Notes: a model not told the origin generated them from the sequence alone. A stretch of 64,000 nt of DNA from Impatiens glandulifera (GCF_907164915.1 NC_061870.1:3562273-3626272), one strand, 5' to 3'. Positions 11,520 through 23,880 are shown, counted from the first letter of the stretch. Translations and numbers: made by a program.

Positions 11520-12080
11520 ATCGGGTGTAGCCGAAACTCGAGGAGGGAGCTACAGCCGAAAACACAGTCGTTGGATGAGCGTTGGATTCATCCAACGCTC
11601 CAGACGTGCCCGCGTATCCGATTGTAACCGAAGGAGAGCACGCATGCGTAGTAGCGATAAGCTAACGTTTGTTAGTTGAAACACTACTAAAACGTGCGGA
11701 ACGAACGGGACGTGAACGGAACGCTTCGCATCCGCTTTTACACTCGAAACGAAGCCATTTTGGGCCGTCACCGTCATATTCGTCGCGACGCCGGAGGTAT
11801 AAAGATGATGTCTCATCCTTTCATTTTCCAAAAGTGAAACTTCATCCACAATCAATCAAAACGGTTGATTCGAAAGGTGAAATGATCATCCTACCATGGT
11901 GATCATTTCCCCTACAACAATAGAGATAATTCATCCCTATTCCGACAAGTTGGATGAAAAACAACAAAAATACCATAATTGAATTTTGGCTGATTCAATC
12001 TACTTGAAGACCACAACCGACTTCGGGAGTCTATAAATAGCCTCGCTGAACAAATCTAAAGCTAAGAGATCAAGTCTCTA
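11520..12080 (+). repeat. left flank of an interrupted repeat, LTR-promoter-like
   Basis: A less AT-rich block with a TATA box (TATAAATAG at about 12032) and two short perfect hairpins: AGCGTTGGA/TCCAACGCT at about 11578-11600, and a 10-bp stem GAAATGATCA/TGATCATTTC at about 11879-11909. It ends at the CTCTA target site of the copia element and should continue at 22139. Probably the LTR or promoter region of another retroelement. The family is not recognised and the outer edges are not defined. Confidence 0.4.
12076..12080 (+). repeat. target-site duplication CTCTA, left copy
   Basis: CTCTA immediately before the 5' LTR is repeated immediately after the 3' LTR at 22134-22138. Confidence 0.85.
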
Positions 12081-14233
12081 TGTTGGGTCAAATTAGTTTG
12101 ATTAACGTTATTTTGATGATGTATGAGTAAAACTTAACGATGATTAAAATTCAAATATGAAAGAAGCTAAGTCGTCTAATTGTTTCTATGCATGTGCATC
12201 AAATTTGGCTAACTTAGACGTTGTCTAAGAATGCTAATTAGACGTGTTGCTAGTTAGACGTGTAGTCTAACAAATACGTAGTTAGACGTGCGAGTCTAAC
12301 AGATACGTAGTTAGACGTGCAGTCTAACAGATACGTAGTTAGACGTGTCAGTCTAACAGATACGTAGTTAGACGTGCAAGTCTAACAGATACGTAGTTAG
12401 ACGTGTCAGTCTAACAGATACGTAGTTAGACGTGCAAGTCTAACAGATACGTAGTTAGACGTGTCAGTCTAACACATACGTAGTTAGACGTGCCAGTCTA
12501 ACAAATAAGTAGTTAGACGTGCAAGTCTAACAGATACGTAGTTAGACGTGCAGTCTAATAGATACGTAGTTAGACGTGCAATCTAACAGATACGTAGTTA
12601 GACGTGCAATCTAACAGATACGTAGTTAGACGTGCCAGTCTAACAAATAAGTAGTTAGACGTGCAAGTCTAACAGATACGTAGTTAGACGTGCAGTCTAA
12701 TAGATACGTAGTTAGACGTGTCAGCCTAACAGATACGTAGTTAGACGTGCAATCTAACAGATACATAGTTAGACGTGTCAGTCTAACAAATACGTAGTTA
12801 GGCGTGTAATCTAACATATACGTAGTTAGACATGTCAGTCTAATAGATACATAGTTAGTCTAATAGATACGCAGTTAGACGTACAATCTAACAGATTCGT
12901 AGTTAGACGTGTCAGTCTAACAGATATGTAGTTAGACGTTCCAGTCTAATAGATACGTAGTTAGACGTGCAAGTCTAACATATACGGAGTTAGACGTGCA
13001 AGTCTAACACATACGTAGTTAGACGTGCCAGTCTAACAGATACGTAGTTAGACGTGCAAGTCTAATTGATACATAGGTAGACGTGTAGTCTAACAGATAT
13101 GTTGTTAGACGTGCTAGTCTAACAGATACGTAGTTCGACGTGCAGTCTAACAGATACATAGTTAGACGTGTCAGTCTAACAGAGACGTAGTTAGACGTGT
13201 AGTCTAACATATACGTAGTTAAACGTGCCAGTCTAACAGATACGTAGTTAGATGTTGGCGTCTAACTCCTTTAGATTAATCTGAAGTGATATGTAGTTAG
13301 ACGCAGCAGTCTAACTCTATTAGACGTGGTAGTCTAATGGGATGCGAAGTTAGACGTTGAAGTATAACTACATTAGACTTGGTGGTCTAATACCACGCTT
13401 CAACAACCGTTTGAATTTAGCATACGTCTACCCACGATCAACTAGTTGTATGCTACTCCTGCTCCACTCTTTTATGCAGTCAAGTACGCCAACTATTTGC
13501 ATCAAACGAATGAACGCCACGTACGCGAATATTCTTCCCACTACTTGTTCAGTACAAGACAATTTCAGAAGGATATCTGGCGCACTACTGTTCAGTACGG
13601 CCACGATCCATGAGCACAGAGTCTGATGTACTCTTGTACTATGGAGGCTTTCCAATGGACGCTTGCCACGTGTCCATGAAGAAAATTCGACCGTTGGTGT
13701 CCTTCTACTACATATAGATGCTCAAGGACAACTGCCAAATCACCGATTAATTTGCTCATTTTCTACAAACTTACAAGCGTACTCTTGCACTCACTGATAC
13801 CTATCATTTTCCAAGTTCAACAGAGAAATAATCAAAAACTGTCTACCTGAGTGATTGTTCTTAATATTGTAAGTTGAACAGAGGGTGTTCTATTCAATAG
13901 AGTGTTTATCTAGTTTAGTAAACTCTATTTGATTCAATGAAGTATATAGTGAAATCATTCCGGTTGTTGGAAGAAGGGGTGACGTAGGAGAGTTAGTTCC
14001 GAACATCCATAAACAACTTGTTGTGTTCTTTCCTTTTGTCTTCTATCTCTCATTGGTTCAAAGCTTCAAACCCAAACAAACAGTTCCGCACTTGAATCGT
14101 TTCAAGAGTTTGTAAAGGTTTGCGAAGAATAGAAAGTGATATTAATCCCTAACAAGATTTATATCAATTCGTTTATCCGAAGTTGCTAACAATAGTCAGA
14201 CTCCCATTTTTATAGATTGCACTGATCCTATCA
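12081..14233 (+). repeat. 5' LTR (2153 bp)
   Basis: Starts TGTTGGGTC and ends GATCCTATCA. It is about 550 bp longer than its 3' partner, essentially because its TTAGAC array (12240-13265) is longer. A TATA-like ACATATAGAT lies at about 13716, before the conserved GACGTAGGAGAG...CCGAACATCC block at 13980-14010. Confidence 0.95.
12240..13330 (+). repeat. TTAGAC/GTCTAA minisatellite array in the 5' LTR
   Basis: Roughly 37 copies of a 26-29 bp unit: TAGTTAGACGTGCAGTCTAA plus spacer CAGATACG. Each unit contains 6-bp inverted arms (TTAGAC, GTCTAA) around a 4-6 base centre that is usually GTGCA, GTGTC or GTGCAA. Longer diverged units follow at 13250-13400. Short ORFs predicted in it are artefacts of the repeat. 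Confidence 0.95.
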
Positions 14234-14235
14234 AT

Positions 14236-14247
14236 TGGTATCAGAGC
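14236..14247 (+). other. primer-binding site, initiator-Met tRNA
   Basis: TGGTATCAGAGC two bases after the 5' LTR, complementary to the 3' end of plant initiator methionine tRNA, the usual copia primer for minus-strand DNA synthesis. Confidence 0.9.
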
Positions 14248-14287
14248 AAGGTTTTCTATTCTCAAGCAATATCTAAGAACTTGAATC

Positions 14288-15469
14288 ATGTTTGTCGTCA
14301 ATCAAATTCCCTTGCTATCAAAAGAAAACTACGACTATTGGATGATGAGAATTTAAGCGCACTTGGCAGCCCTTGATTGCGATATGTGGGGCGTCATCAC
14401 TGATGGTCCTATAAAGATTGAGAAGCCAAGATGCAAATGGATGAGTGGAGATAAGATGATGAACAACCTGGATAATGTAGCCAAAGATATCTTATACAAA
14501 TCAATCAACATGAACATATTTAGTGAAATCAAGTCATGCTCCTTTGCTAAAGAGATTTGGAAGAAGCTGATTCAAATATATAGCTGCAAAGATCAAATTA
14601 AGGTGAATCGAAAAGAGAAGAAGGTTCTTGTAAATGTTGAAAGCAAGTCCAAGTAGGTCGATAGCGATTCAGACGATTCATATGGTGAAAGTGATACCGA
14701 AGCCGTCACATGCTTGATGGCAGATGATCAATCCAAGGTATCTCACATCTTTTCACAAGAGTTCATTAGAGATGAGTTAACTGCTGCACTACATGACATG
14801 GTCATTGAGTACAAGAAGTTATCAGACTCATTTAATGAGATGAAATCAAAATATGAGACCAACAATAATTCCCCTTCATCTCAAGTTTCTAAAACAATAT
14901 TTTCTAAAAACAAAGTGGTTGAGCTTTCATTTGAGAATGAGATGCTCAAAGAAAAGGTTGATGTTCTGTCTTCTGAAAACCTACGTTTGAGGTACGTGGT
15001 AAGTTCATGGACAAAGTCTAGAGACGCTGTCAGACAGAAAATTCATATGTTGAGGCCTATCGGATGCAAATCTGGTTTAGGATTTGATAGCAATGACCCA
15101 GACCAGTCCTATAAGAAGTTAAACCTAGAAACTGACAAGTTTAAGCCTATAAACTTTGTCAAAGGGAGCTTAAAAGATAATGGAACTAACTTAAGCTATG
15201 AGAAGCTAACCTTGAAGGATGATACTATTTATGTTCCGCCGACTGTTAGTTGGCTAAAAGATAGGAAGAAAACAGTCAGCAAGTCTGGCAAACTAAAACC
15301 TAACAAGAAGTCTAGGAATTATAAATCAAAACCATCTTCCAAGGTTAAAGGATCAGCTGCTAGCAGGAAGACGCTTGCTAAGCCTAAATCATATGCATTA
15401 ATCACAACACAAAATGAGAAATCTATCAAGATAACTCAATTATGGATTCCTAAGGGACTGATTGACTGA
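14288..15469 (+). pseudogene. copia gag, internally deleted and interrupted
   Basis: One frame from ATG 14288 with in-frame stops at 14354 (TAA) and 14654 (TAG), ending at TGA 15467. Before the gap it has the UBN2-type gag start (LSKENYDYW...) up to AKEIWKKLIQIY. After it comes the acidic SDSDDSYGESDTEAVTCLMADD segment and the long C-terminal region ending WIPKGLID. Compared with the intact gag at 38341, the central part with the CCHC zinc knuckle is missing, about 230 codons. The gag protein would form the virus-like particle. Confidence 0.9.
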
Positions 15470-15499
15470 GGACCCAAGTGAATGTGGGTACCAAACGAT

Positions 15500-18400
15500 T
15501 TTAAATATATTTTGTGTAGGTACATCAGAATAATTGCATGGGGGATTCAGTTTGGTATCTGGACAGCGGGTGTTCCAGACACATGACTGGAGATAAACGG
15601 ATTTTAAATGATATAGCAGATTGTTCAGGTCCTAAAATCACCTTCGGTGACAACAAAAAGGGTAAGACCATGGGTAAGGGTAAGATTACCCATGGTAATG
15701 TAATTATTAACAACGTATTGCTTGTCGAAAATTTGTGTTATAATTTGATTAGCATTAGTCAATTATGTGATAATGGATTTACTATTGATTTTCAAACTCA
15801 TGCATGTTTGGTTAAGGATCAATAGGGTAACATTCTGTTGACCGGAAGTAGGGTAGGAAACTCTTATAAGATGAACTGGAAAAATAAGATACTTGATCTC
15901 TTATGTATGATTGCCAAATCTGATCAAAACTGGTTATGACATAAGAGATTAAATCATCTTAATTTTAAAACCATTAATAACATTTTTTTCGCATAATCTG
16001 GTTTTTGGTTTACCAAATATGCATTTTTCAAAGGACAAGGTTTGTCCGGCTTGCTAGTTAGGCAATTAGAGCAAATCATCGTTCAAGAGTAAAGGGAAAT
16101 CTCAATCCAACCGCTGTTTGGAAGTGTTACATATAGATCTTTTCAGTCCAATTCCTATAAAGAGATTGGGAGGAAAGAGATTCACCCTAGTTATTATTGA
16201 TGATTTCTCACGATTTACGTGGGTAGTGTTCTTACAATCTAAGGATCAGACGGCTGAAAACTTGATTAAGATCCTTAAAAGAATTCAAAACCAAAAATCT
16301 TTAAACATTGTTTCTATTAGGAGTGATCGGGGAACCGAGTTCACCAACAGATGCCTAACTTCCTATATCGAGGAGTCCAGTATTAGACACGAGTTGTCTA
16401 GTGCCAAAACTCCACAACAAAACGGTATTGCTGAGAGAAGAGTTAGGACACTAAAAGAATCAGCGAGGTCTATGCTTGCTGATTCAGGTGTTCCTCATAA
16501 GTTTTGAGCAGAAGTCATAAACACAGCTTGCTACACACAAAATCGGTCAATAATTAACAAACGATTTGATAAAAACACCCTATGAACTATTTTACGGGAG
16601 AATTCCTATAGTGTCTTACTTTAAAGTATTTGGATGTAAATGCTTTATTCATGACAATGGGAAAGATTATTTGACCGCTTTTGATGTTAAAGCAGATGTT
16701 GGAATCATGTTAGGATATTCCTCAATTAGTAAGGCTTTAAGAGTATAAAATAATAGAACACAAACTGTTGAGGAATCTTTCCATGTTGTTTGTGATGAAT
16801 ATGTTGAAAACAAATCTAATAACCCCATCGATCATGCTAGTAGATTAGAAGCTATAAATCTTGAATCTGATAGTGAAGATGAAGCCCCTATTCAAAAGGA
16901 TTATCTATTTGATCAAGTGGCCGATCCGGTTGAGAGTCAACCAGACGTCCAAACTTCTGTTCAATAAGTTGTTGACAGTTCGGACGTCGAGGGGCCATGT
17001 GTTCAGACATCCAATCCTTTAGGAACAAACTTCAGATGGAACAGAAATCATCCACCATAATTGATAATTGATAATCCTAATTCTCCTCTTAGGACAAGAC
17101 GTTAATTGTTGGATGAAATGGCTAACTCTGCCTTTATTTCTCAAATTGAGCCCAAGAAAATTGGTGAAGCAGTGCTTGATCCAGATTGGATCAATGCCAT
17201 GCAAGAGGAGTTAAACCAATTTGTGAGAAATATAATGTGGCATCTGACTCCAAGACCATCTGATCAATCAATCATTGGAACCAGATGGGTTTTTAGAAAC
17301 AAGCTCAGTGAAGATGGCCTAGTTGTAAGAAACAGGGCCCGCTTGGTTGCCCAAGGATACATACAGGAGGAAAACATTGACTTTGATGAGTCATTTGCAC
17401 ATGTAGCTAGACTTGAGGCAATAACAATCTTCCTAACTTATGCATCATTTAAGAATTTCAAAGTTTTTCAAATGGATGTGTAAAGTGCATTTTTAAATGG
17501 TACTTTAAATGAAGATGTTTATGTTGAACAACCTCCTGGTTTTCTAGATCATGCGTTACCAAATCATGTGTTTAAACTTGACAAAGCTTTATATGGTTTG
17601 AAACAAGCTCCAAGAACTTGGTATGATACGTTAACTAAATTCTTGTTTGATCATGACTTCATTATTGGATCTGTTGATAAAACATTTTTTAGATTTGTTA
17701 AAGATTCTCACATTCAGCTTGTTCAAGTATATGTTGATGATATTATATTTGGATCAACTAACCCCAAATTGTGTGAGAAGTTTGCTAAGCTGATGCGATA
17801 GGTTTGAAATGAGCATGATGGGAGAATTAACCTTCTTCCTCAGCCTTCAAGTTCGACAACTTGAAACAGGGACCCTCATCAACCAAGCCAAATACACCAA
17901 GGAGCTGTTAAAGAAGTTTAGAATGAAGAGTTGCTCGGCTGCAGCCACTCCAATGAGTTCCTCTATAAAGCTAGACAAATAGGAAGGTGGTCAAAGTGTG
18001 GACATCACTGCCTACAGAGGATTATTGGCTCCCTGCTCTATCTCACTGCCAGTCGACCAGACATTCAGTTTGTTGTCGGTGTCTGTGAAAGATTCCAGGC
18101 TAATCCAAAACTTTCTCATTTCAATGTTGCTAAGTGTATTTTGTAATATCTAAATGAGACTCAAAATGTGGGACTATGGTATCTAAAGGATTCCAATTTC
18201 AATTTAACAAGTTACTCAAATGCAGATTATGGAGGTTGCAAGATTGATCGAAAAAGTACCAGTGGAATTTGTCAGTTTCTCGTTGATCGTTTGATCTCTT
18301 AGTTCAACAAGAAGCAGATGTCAGTCGCCACGTCTACATCTGAAACCGAATATCTTGTAGTAGGAAGTTGCTGCTCTCAGCTCTTGTAGATTCAACAATA

Positions 18401-18665
18401 GCTGAGGGACTATGGAATTGAAGTAGAGGAATCTCCGATTTTCTGCGACAACACAAATGCAATTGCAATCACCTACAATCCAGTTCTGCACTCTCGGACA
18501 AAGCGCATCGAAATCAGCCATCACTTCATCCGAGAGCATGTTAGTCAGAAACAAATTCGACTTTAATATGTCCCAACAGGTCAACAAACGACATACATCT
18601 TCACGAAGCCACTACCCAAGACTAAGTTTTCTCACTTTAGAAATATTTTAGGGCTTGTTGATCTT
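15500..18665 (+). pseudogene. copia pol (protease, integrase, RT, RNase H), multiply broken
   Basis: Decayed pol in order: protease with [13 protein letters not shown] (15538-15825, ends in TAG); the HHCC pre-integrase zinc region (about 15930-16085, stops); the integrase core 16118-16507 with [13 protein letters not shown] and the AERRVRTLKES region; a frame change near 16560; and a linker. RT follows at 17106-17801, with FQMDV then a stop where Lys is expected, and an intact YVDDIIFGS. RNase H lies at about 17931-18650, with NADYGG, TETEY and CDNTNAI. At least eight stops or frame shifts. It aligns throughout with the near-intact pol at 40175. Confidence 0.92.
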
Positions 18666-18859
18666 GATTGATTTTTTATCTTAATTGATTATGCACAAAT
18701 TGAGGGGGAACATGTTGTTCAAATGTAACTGGACAAACGAGCAGACAGAGGTCTCAATATGTCCAATGGATCAGTATTCTAAGGAGCACATCTACTTAGA
18801 CACATGTATGCTTTAGCAGTCTATGCTTCCGTTTGGATATAAGTCTTGGTTGATAACCT

Positions 18860-19110
18860 GCATGGTTAGACGTCGAAGTCTAGTAGACGTTTAGACGTTT
18901 GTGAAGACTAGCGTGGTTAGACATTGACGTCTAACTAGACACAAGTCTAGCACGTGGTGTTTATGCGTAATTAAACGTCCGAAGTCTAATAGACTTTTGG
19001 TCATCTATAAGACAAGCATGGTTAGACGCTGACGTCTAATAGACGTCTATCTAGATTAGAGGCATTGAGTTTAAAGAGTAAGTTAGACGTCTAACTACGT
19101 GTGTACCTAG
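18860..19110 (+). repeat. TTAGAC motif cluster between pol and the accessory ORF
   Basis: About ten loosely spaced copies of TTAGACGT / GTCTAA words, related to the LTR array motif but not regularly tandem. They lie just upstream of the accessory ORF and its TATA-like box. Confidence 0.7.
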
Positions 19111-19398
19111 ACTGCTCATCTTCAGGCTAGTGGGACAGTTGTCCACTACTACCGTATCTTCCCATGTACTTTTCTCGCCAAAAACTAAAAGTTATCTCTT
19201 CAATAGCTTGAAGACATGTGTCTTTCAAAGTTAAAAAGAGTGACTAAAATGTATGACGACCTTTCAATACACGTATTACATTAATGACCATCTTTTATGA
19301 TTAACCTTAAATGCTACCTATCTAAAGTAATCGTCTCATGGGAATTGGTTTTTGATAGTTCATATAATCATTGTCTTTATGCATCATACGTCAGTCTT

Positions 19399-19405
19399 CT
19401 ATAAG
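19399..19405 (+). promoter_or_regulatory. TATA-like box before the accessory ORF
   Basis: CTATAAG about 125 bp before the ATG at 19524, in the same position as the TATA boxes before the three accessory genes of the 14-kb element. Confidence 0.45.
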
Positions 19406-19523
19406 AAGAATGATCACATTCAAACATGAAATCTTTATCTCATCTGTGAATCCTCATTTCTCTCTAAGAGTTCTTCGTGTGCCTCTTGGTATTCTACAAT
19501 AAATCATTACTTTTTACTTTCGA

Positions 19524-20400
19524 AATGGGTTCTATTGTGCCATCCACCCTTCAAATAGATTTTGACTATGTTTCCACGCTAGTGATTCTTGAGATGGTAG
19601 CTATGTTTGAATCTCTCAAAGCATCAGGCCTTGAAAATTTTCTCAAGGCTCCTATCGTCATTCACGAACCGGAGGCTCGTGAGTATATCAAAAACGCTAG
19701 GCTATACGAAAACAGAATAGTCATGGCAAGAATCTTCAATGATATTGCCTGCTTCACTGAAGAATCTTTCGCTCAATTCTTCAATCTTCCGACCGAGGGA
19801 TTGTCTGAGTTCCCTTCATCTTAGAAGGAAGTCCTGTCTTAGATGGGGCTTGTCTTCTCCGACACTTTTCGTGATGGGATTCTGGTTCCTGTCAAAAATA
19901 TCGGACTACGGTCCTCCCTGAAAGTTGAGTTCTCTTTACTCAACGATATCATTTCCCGATCCCTCCTGGCCAAGGGATGTTCCAACTCCTACTCGAAGAC
20001 CGTCTTCGAGATGATGATTGCTATCACTAAGAGGATAGTAATCAACTGGTCAAGTATCATTTTCCGCAACTTGTTAGTTTTGTCTGAAAGGAGGTCTCTT
20101 AGATATGCTGCTCATCTCAACATGTTGATTCCCTAACTCATTTCAAGAGTTGGAAGTCCTGGGATTCTTATTAAATCTTCCAGAGTCCTGAACTATCAAA
20201 GAGTTCTTGACTATGATATCCAATCTAGGAGGCTCAAGCTCAAGAAAAGAAATCTGGAGATCTTTCTGTCCGAAAGAGATCAGTAGGAATCTATCTCTCC
20301 CGATGATGTTAAAAAGGGGGAAAGGAAAAGATATAGCCTTAGATTTAGAGGGAAAGAAAATCTTTTGTTGTTTTTGAAAAAAATTCGATTATCGATCATG
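19524..20400 (+). pseudogene. accessory ORF downstream of pol (shared-domain family), decayed
   Basis: A single frame with in-frame stops at 19822, 19840, 20134 and 20284. It has the same domain as the three genes at 43965, 45161 and 46412: SGLENFL near the start, a YIKNARLY block, FFNLPTEGLSEF, LLNDIISRSLL, VINWSSIIFRNL, a Tyr-containing block (RYAAHLNML) and then GSPG. The ORF also reads open upstream of this ATG, back to 19477; I chose MGSIV at 19524 because it matches the short N termini of the relatives. Function unknown. Its position after pol and before the polypurine tract matches the extra gene of SIRE-type elements. It resembles plant transposon-associated proteins of unknown function. 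Confidence 0.8.
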
Positions 20401-20520
20401 CTATGTATCTCCTAAACTTTTGAAAGTATGAACATATGATCTTTGTTTCTTTGCTGATTATGCTTATATGTTTTAATCGGTTATCGTGTCTTATTAATAT
20501 TGCAAAGTCTTAACATCATC

Positions 20521-20533
20521 AAAAATGGGAAAT
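20521..20533 (+). other. polypurine tract
   Basis: AAAAATGGGAAAT directly before the 3' LTR, the expected primer site for plus-strand DNA synthesis. Confidence 0.75.
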
Positions 20534-22133
20534 TGTTGGGTCAAATAAGTTTGATTAACGTTATTTTGATGATGTGTGAGTAAAACTTAACAATGATTAA
20601 AATTCAAATATGAAAGAAGCTAAGTCGTCTAATTGTTTCTATGCATGTGCATCAGATTTGACTAATTTAGACGTGGTCTAAGCAGGCTAATTAAACGTGT
20701 TGCTAGTTAGACGTGCAGTCTAACAGATACGTAGTTAGACATGTAGTCTAATAGATACGTAGTTAGACGTGCAAGTCTAAAAAATACGTAGTTAGACATG
20801 TAGTCTAACAGATACGTAGTTAGACATGTCATTCTAACAGATGCATGGTTAGACGTACAGTCTAACAGATACGTAGTTAAACGCGTTAGTCTAACAGATA
20901 CGTAGTTAGACGTGCAAGTCTAAATGATACGTAGTTAGACGTGCTAGTCTAACAGATAAGTAGTTAGACGTGCAATCTAACAGATACGTAGTTAAACGTG
21001 TCAGTTTAATAGATAAATAGTTAGACGTGCAGTCTAACAGATACATAGTTAGACGTGCTAGTCTAACAGATACGTAGTTAGACGTTGGCGTCTAACTCCT
21101 TCAGATTAGTCTGAAGTGATATGTAGTTAGACTTTGTAGTCTAACTCCATTAGACGTGGTAGTCTAATGGGATGCGAAGTTAGACGTTGCATTCTAACTC
21201 CATTAGACTTGGTGGTCTAATGGAACTCGCTGTTAGACATTGATGTCAAACTCCCTTAGACTTGGCAGTCTAATAGAGCACGTCTAATGCCTCGCTTCAG
21301 CAGCCGTTTGAAGTTAGCTTACGTCTACCCACGATCAACTAGCTGTACGCTACTCCTATTCCACTCTTTCTTACTGTCAAGTACGCAAGCTATTTGCATC
21401 AAATGAATGAACTCCATGTACGCGAATATTCTTCCCACTACTTGTTTAGTACAGGACAATTCCAGAAGGATATACGGCGCACTACCTTTCAGTACGGCCA
21501 TGATCCATGAGCATAGTGTCTGTTGTACTCTTGTACTATGGAGGCTTTCCAATGGACACTTGCCACGTGTCCATGAAGAAGTTTCGACCATTGGTGTCCT
21601 TCTACTACAAATAGATGCTCAAGGACAACTGCCGAATCACCGGTTACTTTGCTCATTTTCTACAACCTTACAAGCGTACTCTTGCACTCACTGATACCTA
21701 TCATCTTCCAAGTTCAAGAGAGAAAGAATAAAAAATTGTCTAGTTGAGTGAATATTGTTCTTAATATTGTAAGTTGAATAGAGGATGTTATGTTCAACAG
21801 AGTATTTAGCTAGATCAATAAACTATATTTGATTCAAAGAAGTATATAGTGAAATCCTTCCGGTTGTTGAAAGAATGAGTGACGTAGGAGAGTTAACTCT
21901 GAACATTCATAAACAACTTGATGTGTTCTTTCCATTTGTCTTCCATCTCTCATTGGTTCAAAGCTTCATACATAAACAAACAGCTCCGCACTTGAATCGT
22001 TTTAAGAATTTGTGAAGGTTTGCAAAGAATAAAAAGTTATATTAATCCCTAACAAGATTTATATCAATCCGTTTATCCGATGTTTCTAACAATTGTCAGA
22101 CCCCCGTCTCTATAGATTGCACCGATCCTATCA
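20534..22133 (+). repeat. 3' LTR (1600 bp)
   Basis: Same termini as the 5' LTR, with a shorter TTAGAC array (20700-21090, about 14 units). Base substitutions against the 5' LTR are frequent, which indicates an old insertion. Confidence 0.95.
20700..21290 (+). repeat. TTAGAC/GTCTAA array in the 3' LTR
   Basis: About 14 units of the 26-29 bp repeat, followed by the same longer, diverged units (21080-21290) seen at the end of the 5' LTR array. Confidence 0.93.
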
Positions 22134-22138
22134 CTCTA
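22134..22138 (+). repeat. target-site duplication CTCTA, right copy
   Basis: Matches 12076-12080 exactly. Confidence 0.85.
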
Positions 22139-23880
22139 TCTTAAAATTCACGATTTACAAAAAATCTGCCATTAAATCTTGAGCTTTTGGATTTTTTGAA
22201 TTTTCGTGTAGGGCCTTAAAACTTAAATCTGAACATCCCAAAACTTTCCTAAGGTCCTAAGAGTGTTCTCCAATCCTTGGTAAGATTTCAATCACCATCT
22301 AATTCATATTTCCAGTTTGAATTTGAAATTTTTATATTTCAAATTGCATAAGCTTGTATGCTGTAAGTTTGTTGTGTTTTTTGGTTGGAAATCAATCCTA
22401 GGATCATTTACAAAATTTATGTGTAGGTTAGATACAATCAATCAACCTTAAACAGATAAACGGAATTTAAATTTTGTATAATTCAAAAATCGGGTTTGTT
22501 GTTCTTGGGTGATTCTCTTGGATAACAACCCTGAAAGCATCTCAACATGATTGTAATGATGTTAGACAATTGTTTAGATCATTTGATCTATCTCGATCAT
22601 GTTTGATTAAAATCAAAATTTTCAAATTAATTCAAAATTTTGAGTTATTGATTTGGTCCAAATGAACAACTAATGTTCTTGTTTTGGTATAAATCAAGTA
22701 TATGAGATGTAAGGAAGCTATTGAATAACTCATTTCTCCTCAAAAGAGCCTTAAAACCAAAAATCCGATTTTCGGTCAAAAATTATTTTGAACAAATTGA
22801 TCATCATCTAGGTCGATTGATACCTTGAGATAATGATCAACATGTTCTTAGAAGTTTTGTGAAGCTACCCAAGCTCTTAGATCAAAGAATCCAAACTCCA
22901 ATCAAAATTACAAACCATGCAATTTTGGAGTTCTTGAGGACGGAGAGGTCCAACCTAAAACCTTCAATCCGGATCGAGAGTTAGGACCGAGAAATTCGAA
23001 CCCAAGATCAAGAGGTCCGACCGATTTTCTTGAGCTAGGACCAAGAGGTCCGACCGATGGTGTTCACCTAACACCAAGAGGTACGACCGATGATTTTTAC
23101 ATCCATGACTAAGAGGTCCAATCTAGGACCTACAAGTTTAAACCAAGGACCGAGGAATCTCAACCCCGAATGAGAATTCCTAAACCTAGGACCGACAGGT
23201 CTGAACCTAGGACCGAAGAATCTCGACCCCGACTGAGAATTCATAAACCTAGGACCGAGAGAGTTAACCCTGAGCTAACTCAATACCGAGGGTTTTTACA
23301 CCCCGATCGAGGATTTTAGCCTAGGACCGAGAGTCTTAGCACCTCGACCGAGGGACTTCAGCACCCCGACCAAAGATCCCGAACCCGACCGAGAGGTTCC
23401 TCGACTCGGACCGAGGATTTTTCAACCTTGGCCGATAAAATGAGCCTAGGACCGAGGGACATCGGTCCTAAAACCTGTTTGACTTTCATTTTAAAATTCC
23501 AAAATTATTTTTATAATTATGGAACCCAAAACCATTCTCTAAAAATTCAAAAAAATAGCCTATTTATTTATCTTACATTTAATTATATTCATCAAGACCT
23601 TTTTTTAAAAAAATTATATGATGTCATTATTTAACTTTTTTTTCTGATTGTTTTCTTTGAAAAGTATTCCTAATGAAATTAAATTTCTTACATGTGTTTT
23701 CTCACACTCCCCTCGAAAATATTCAATCATCAGACAAACAACACACCTGAACCCAAGACGGGCGGACTAAGGTAAGCTTAAGTCCACCTCAAAATTTTGT
23801 AACTTTTATATATATAATTAAGAGAGAGCTTTAATATATATAGTGTTTTAGAGATTATTATTTTCTTGAGATTTAGGCCA
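22139..23880. repeat. right flank of the interrupted repeat, with a GACCGAG minisatellite
   Basis: Continuation of the sequence broken by the copia element. From about 22930 to 23470 it is a degenerate repeat built on (G)GACCGAG, AGGTCC and CCTAGGACC words, distinctly GC-richer than its surroundings. After this it is AT-rich. No convincing ORF, no primer site and no coding domain. Most likely part of an unclassified LTR retrotransposon. Confidence 0.4.

Larger units (their letters stand above)
12081..22133 (+). mobile_element. full-length but decayed SIRE-like Ty1-copia retrotransposon
   Basis: Bounded by LTRs (12081-14233 and 20534-22133), both TGTTGGGTCAAAT...GATCCTATCA, with the 5-bp TSD CTCTA on both sides. 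A primer site matching initiator-Met tRNA follows the 5' LTR. Internal order is gag, protease, integrase, reverse transcriptase, RNase H, then an extra ORF before the 3' LTR: the copia order plus a downstream gene as in SIRE/Maximus elements. Every gene carries stops, gag has lost its middle including the zinc knuckle, and the LTRs differ greatly in array length, so the element is old and inactive. Confidence 0.95.

Noticed and set aside
12626..13210. Open frames of about 63 codons on the minus strand in the array
   Set aside because: The 'proteins' are repeats of a TYLLDC-type phrase that follows directly from translating the minisatellite; no independent coding evidence.
12240..13330. Regular short repeats with variable spacers, superficially CRISPR-like
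   Set aside because: The spacers are themselves repeated, units are imperfect, and the array lies inside an LTR of a plant retrotransposon with its partner array in the other LTR. No cas genes.
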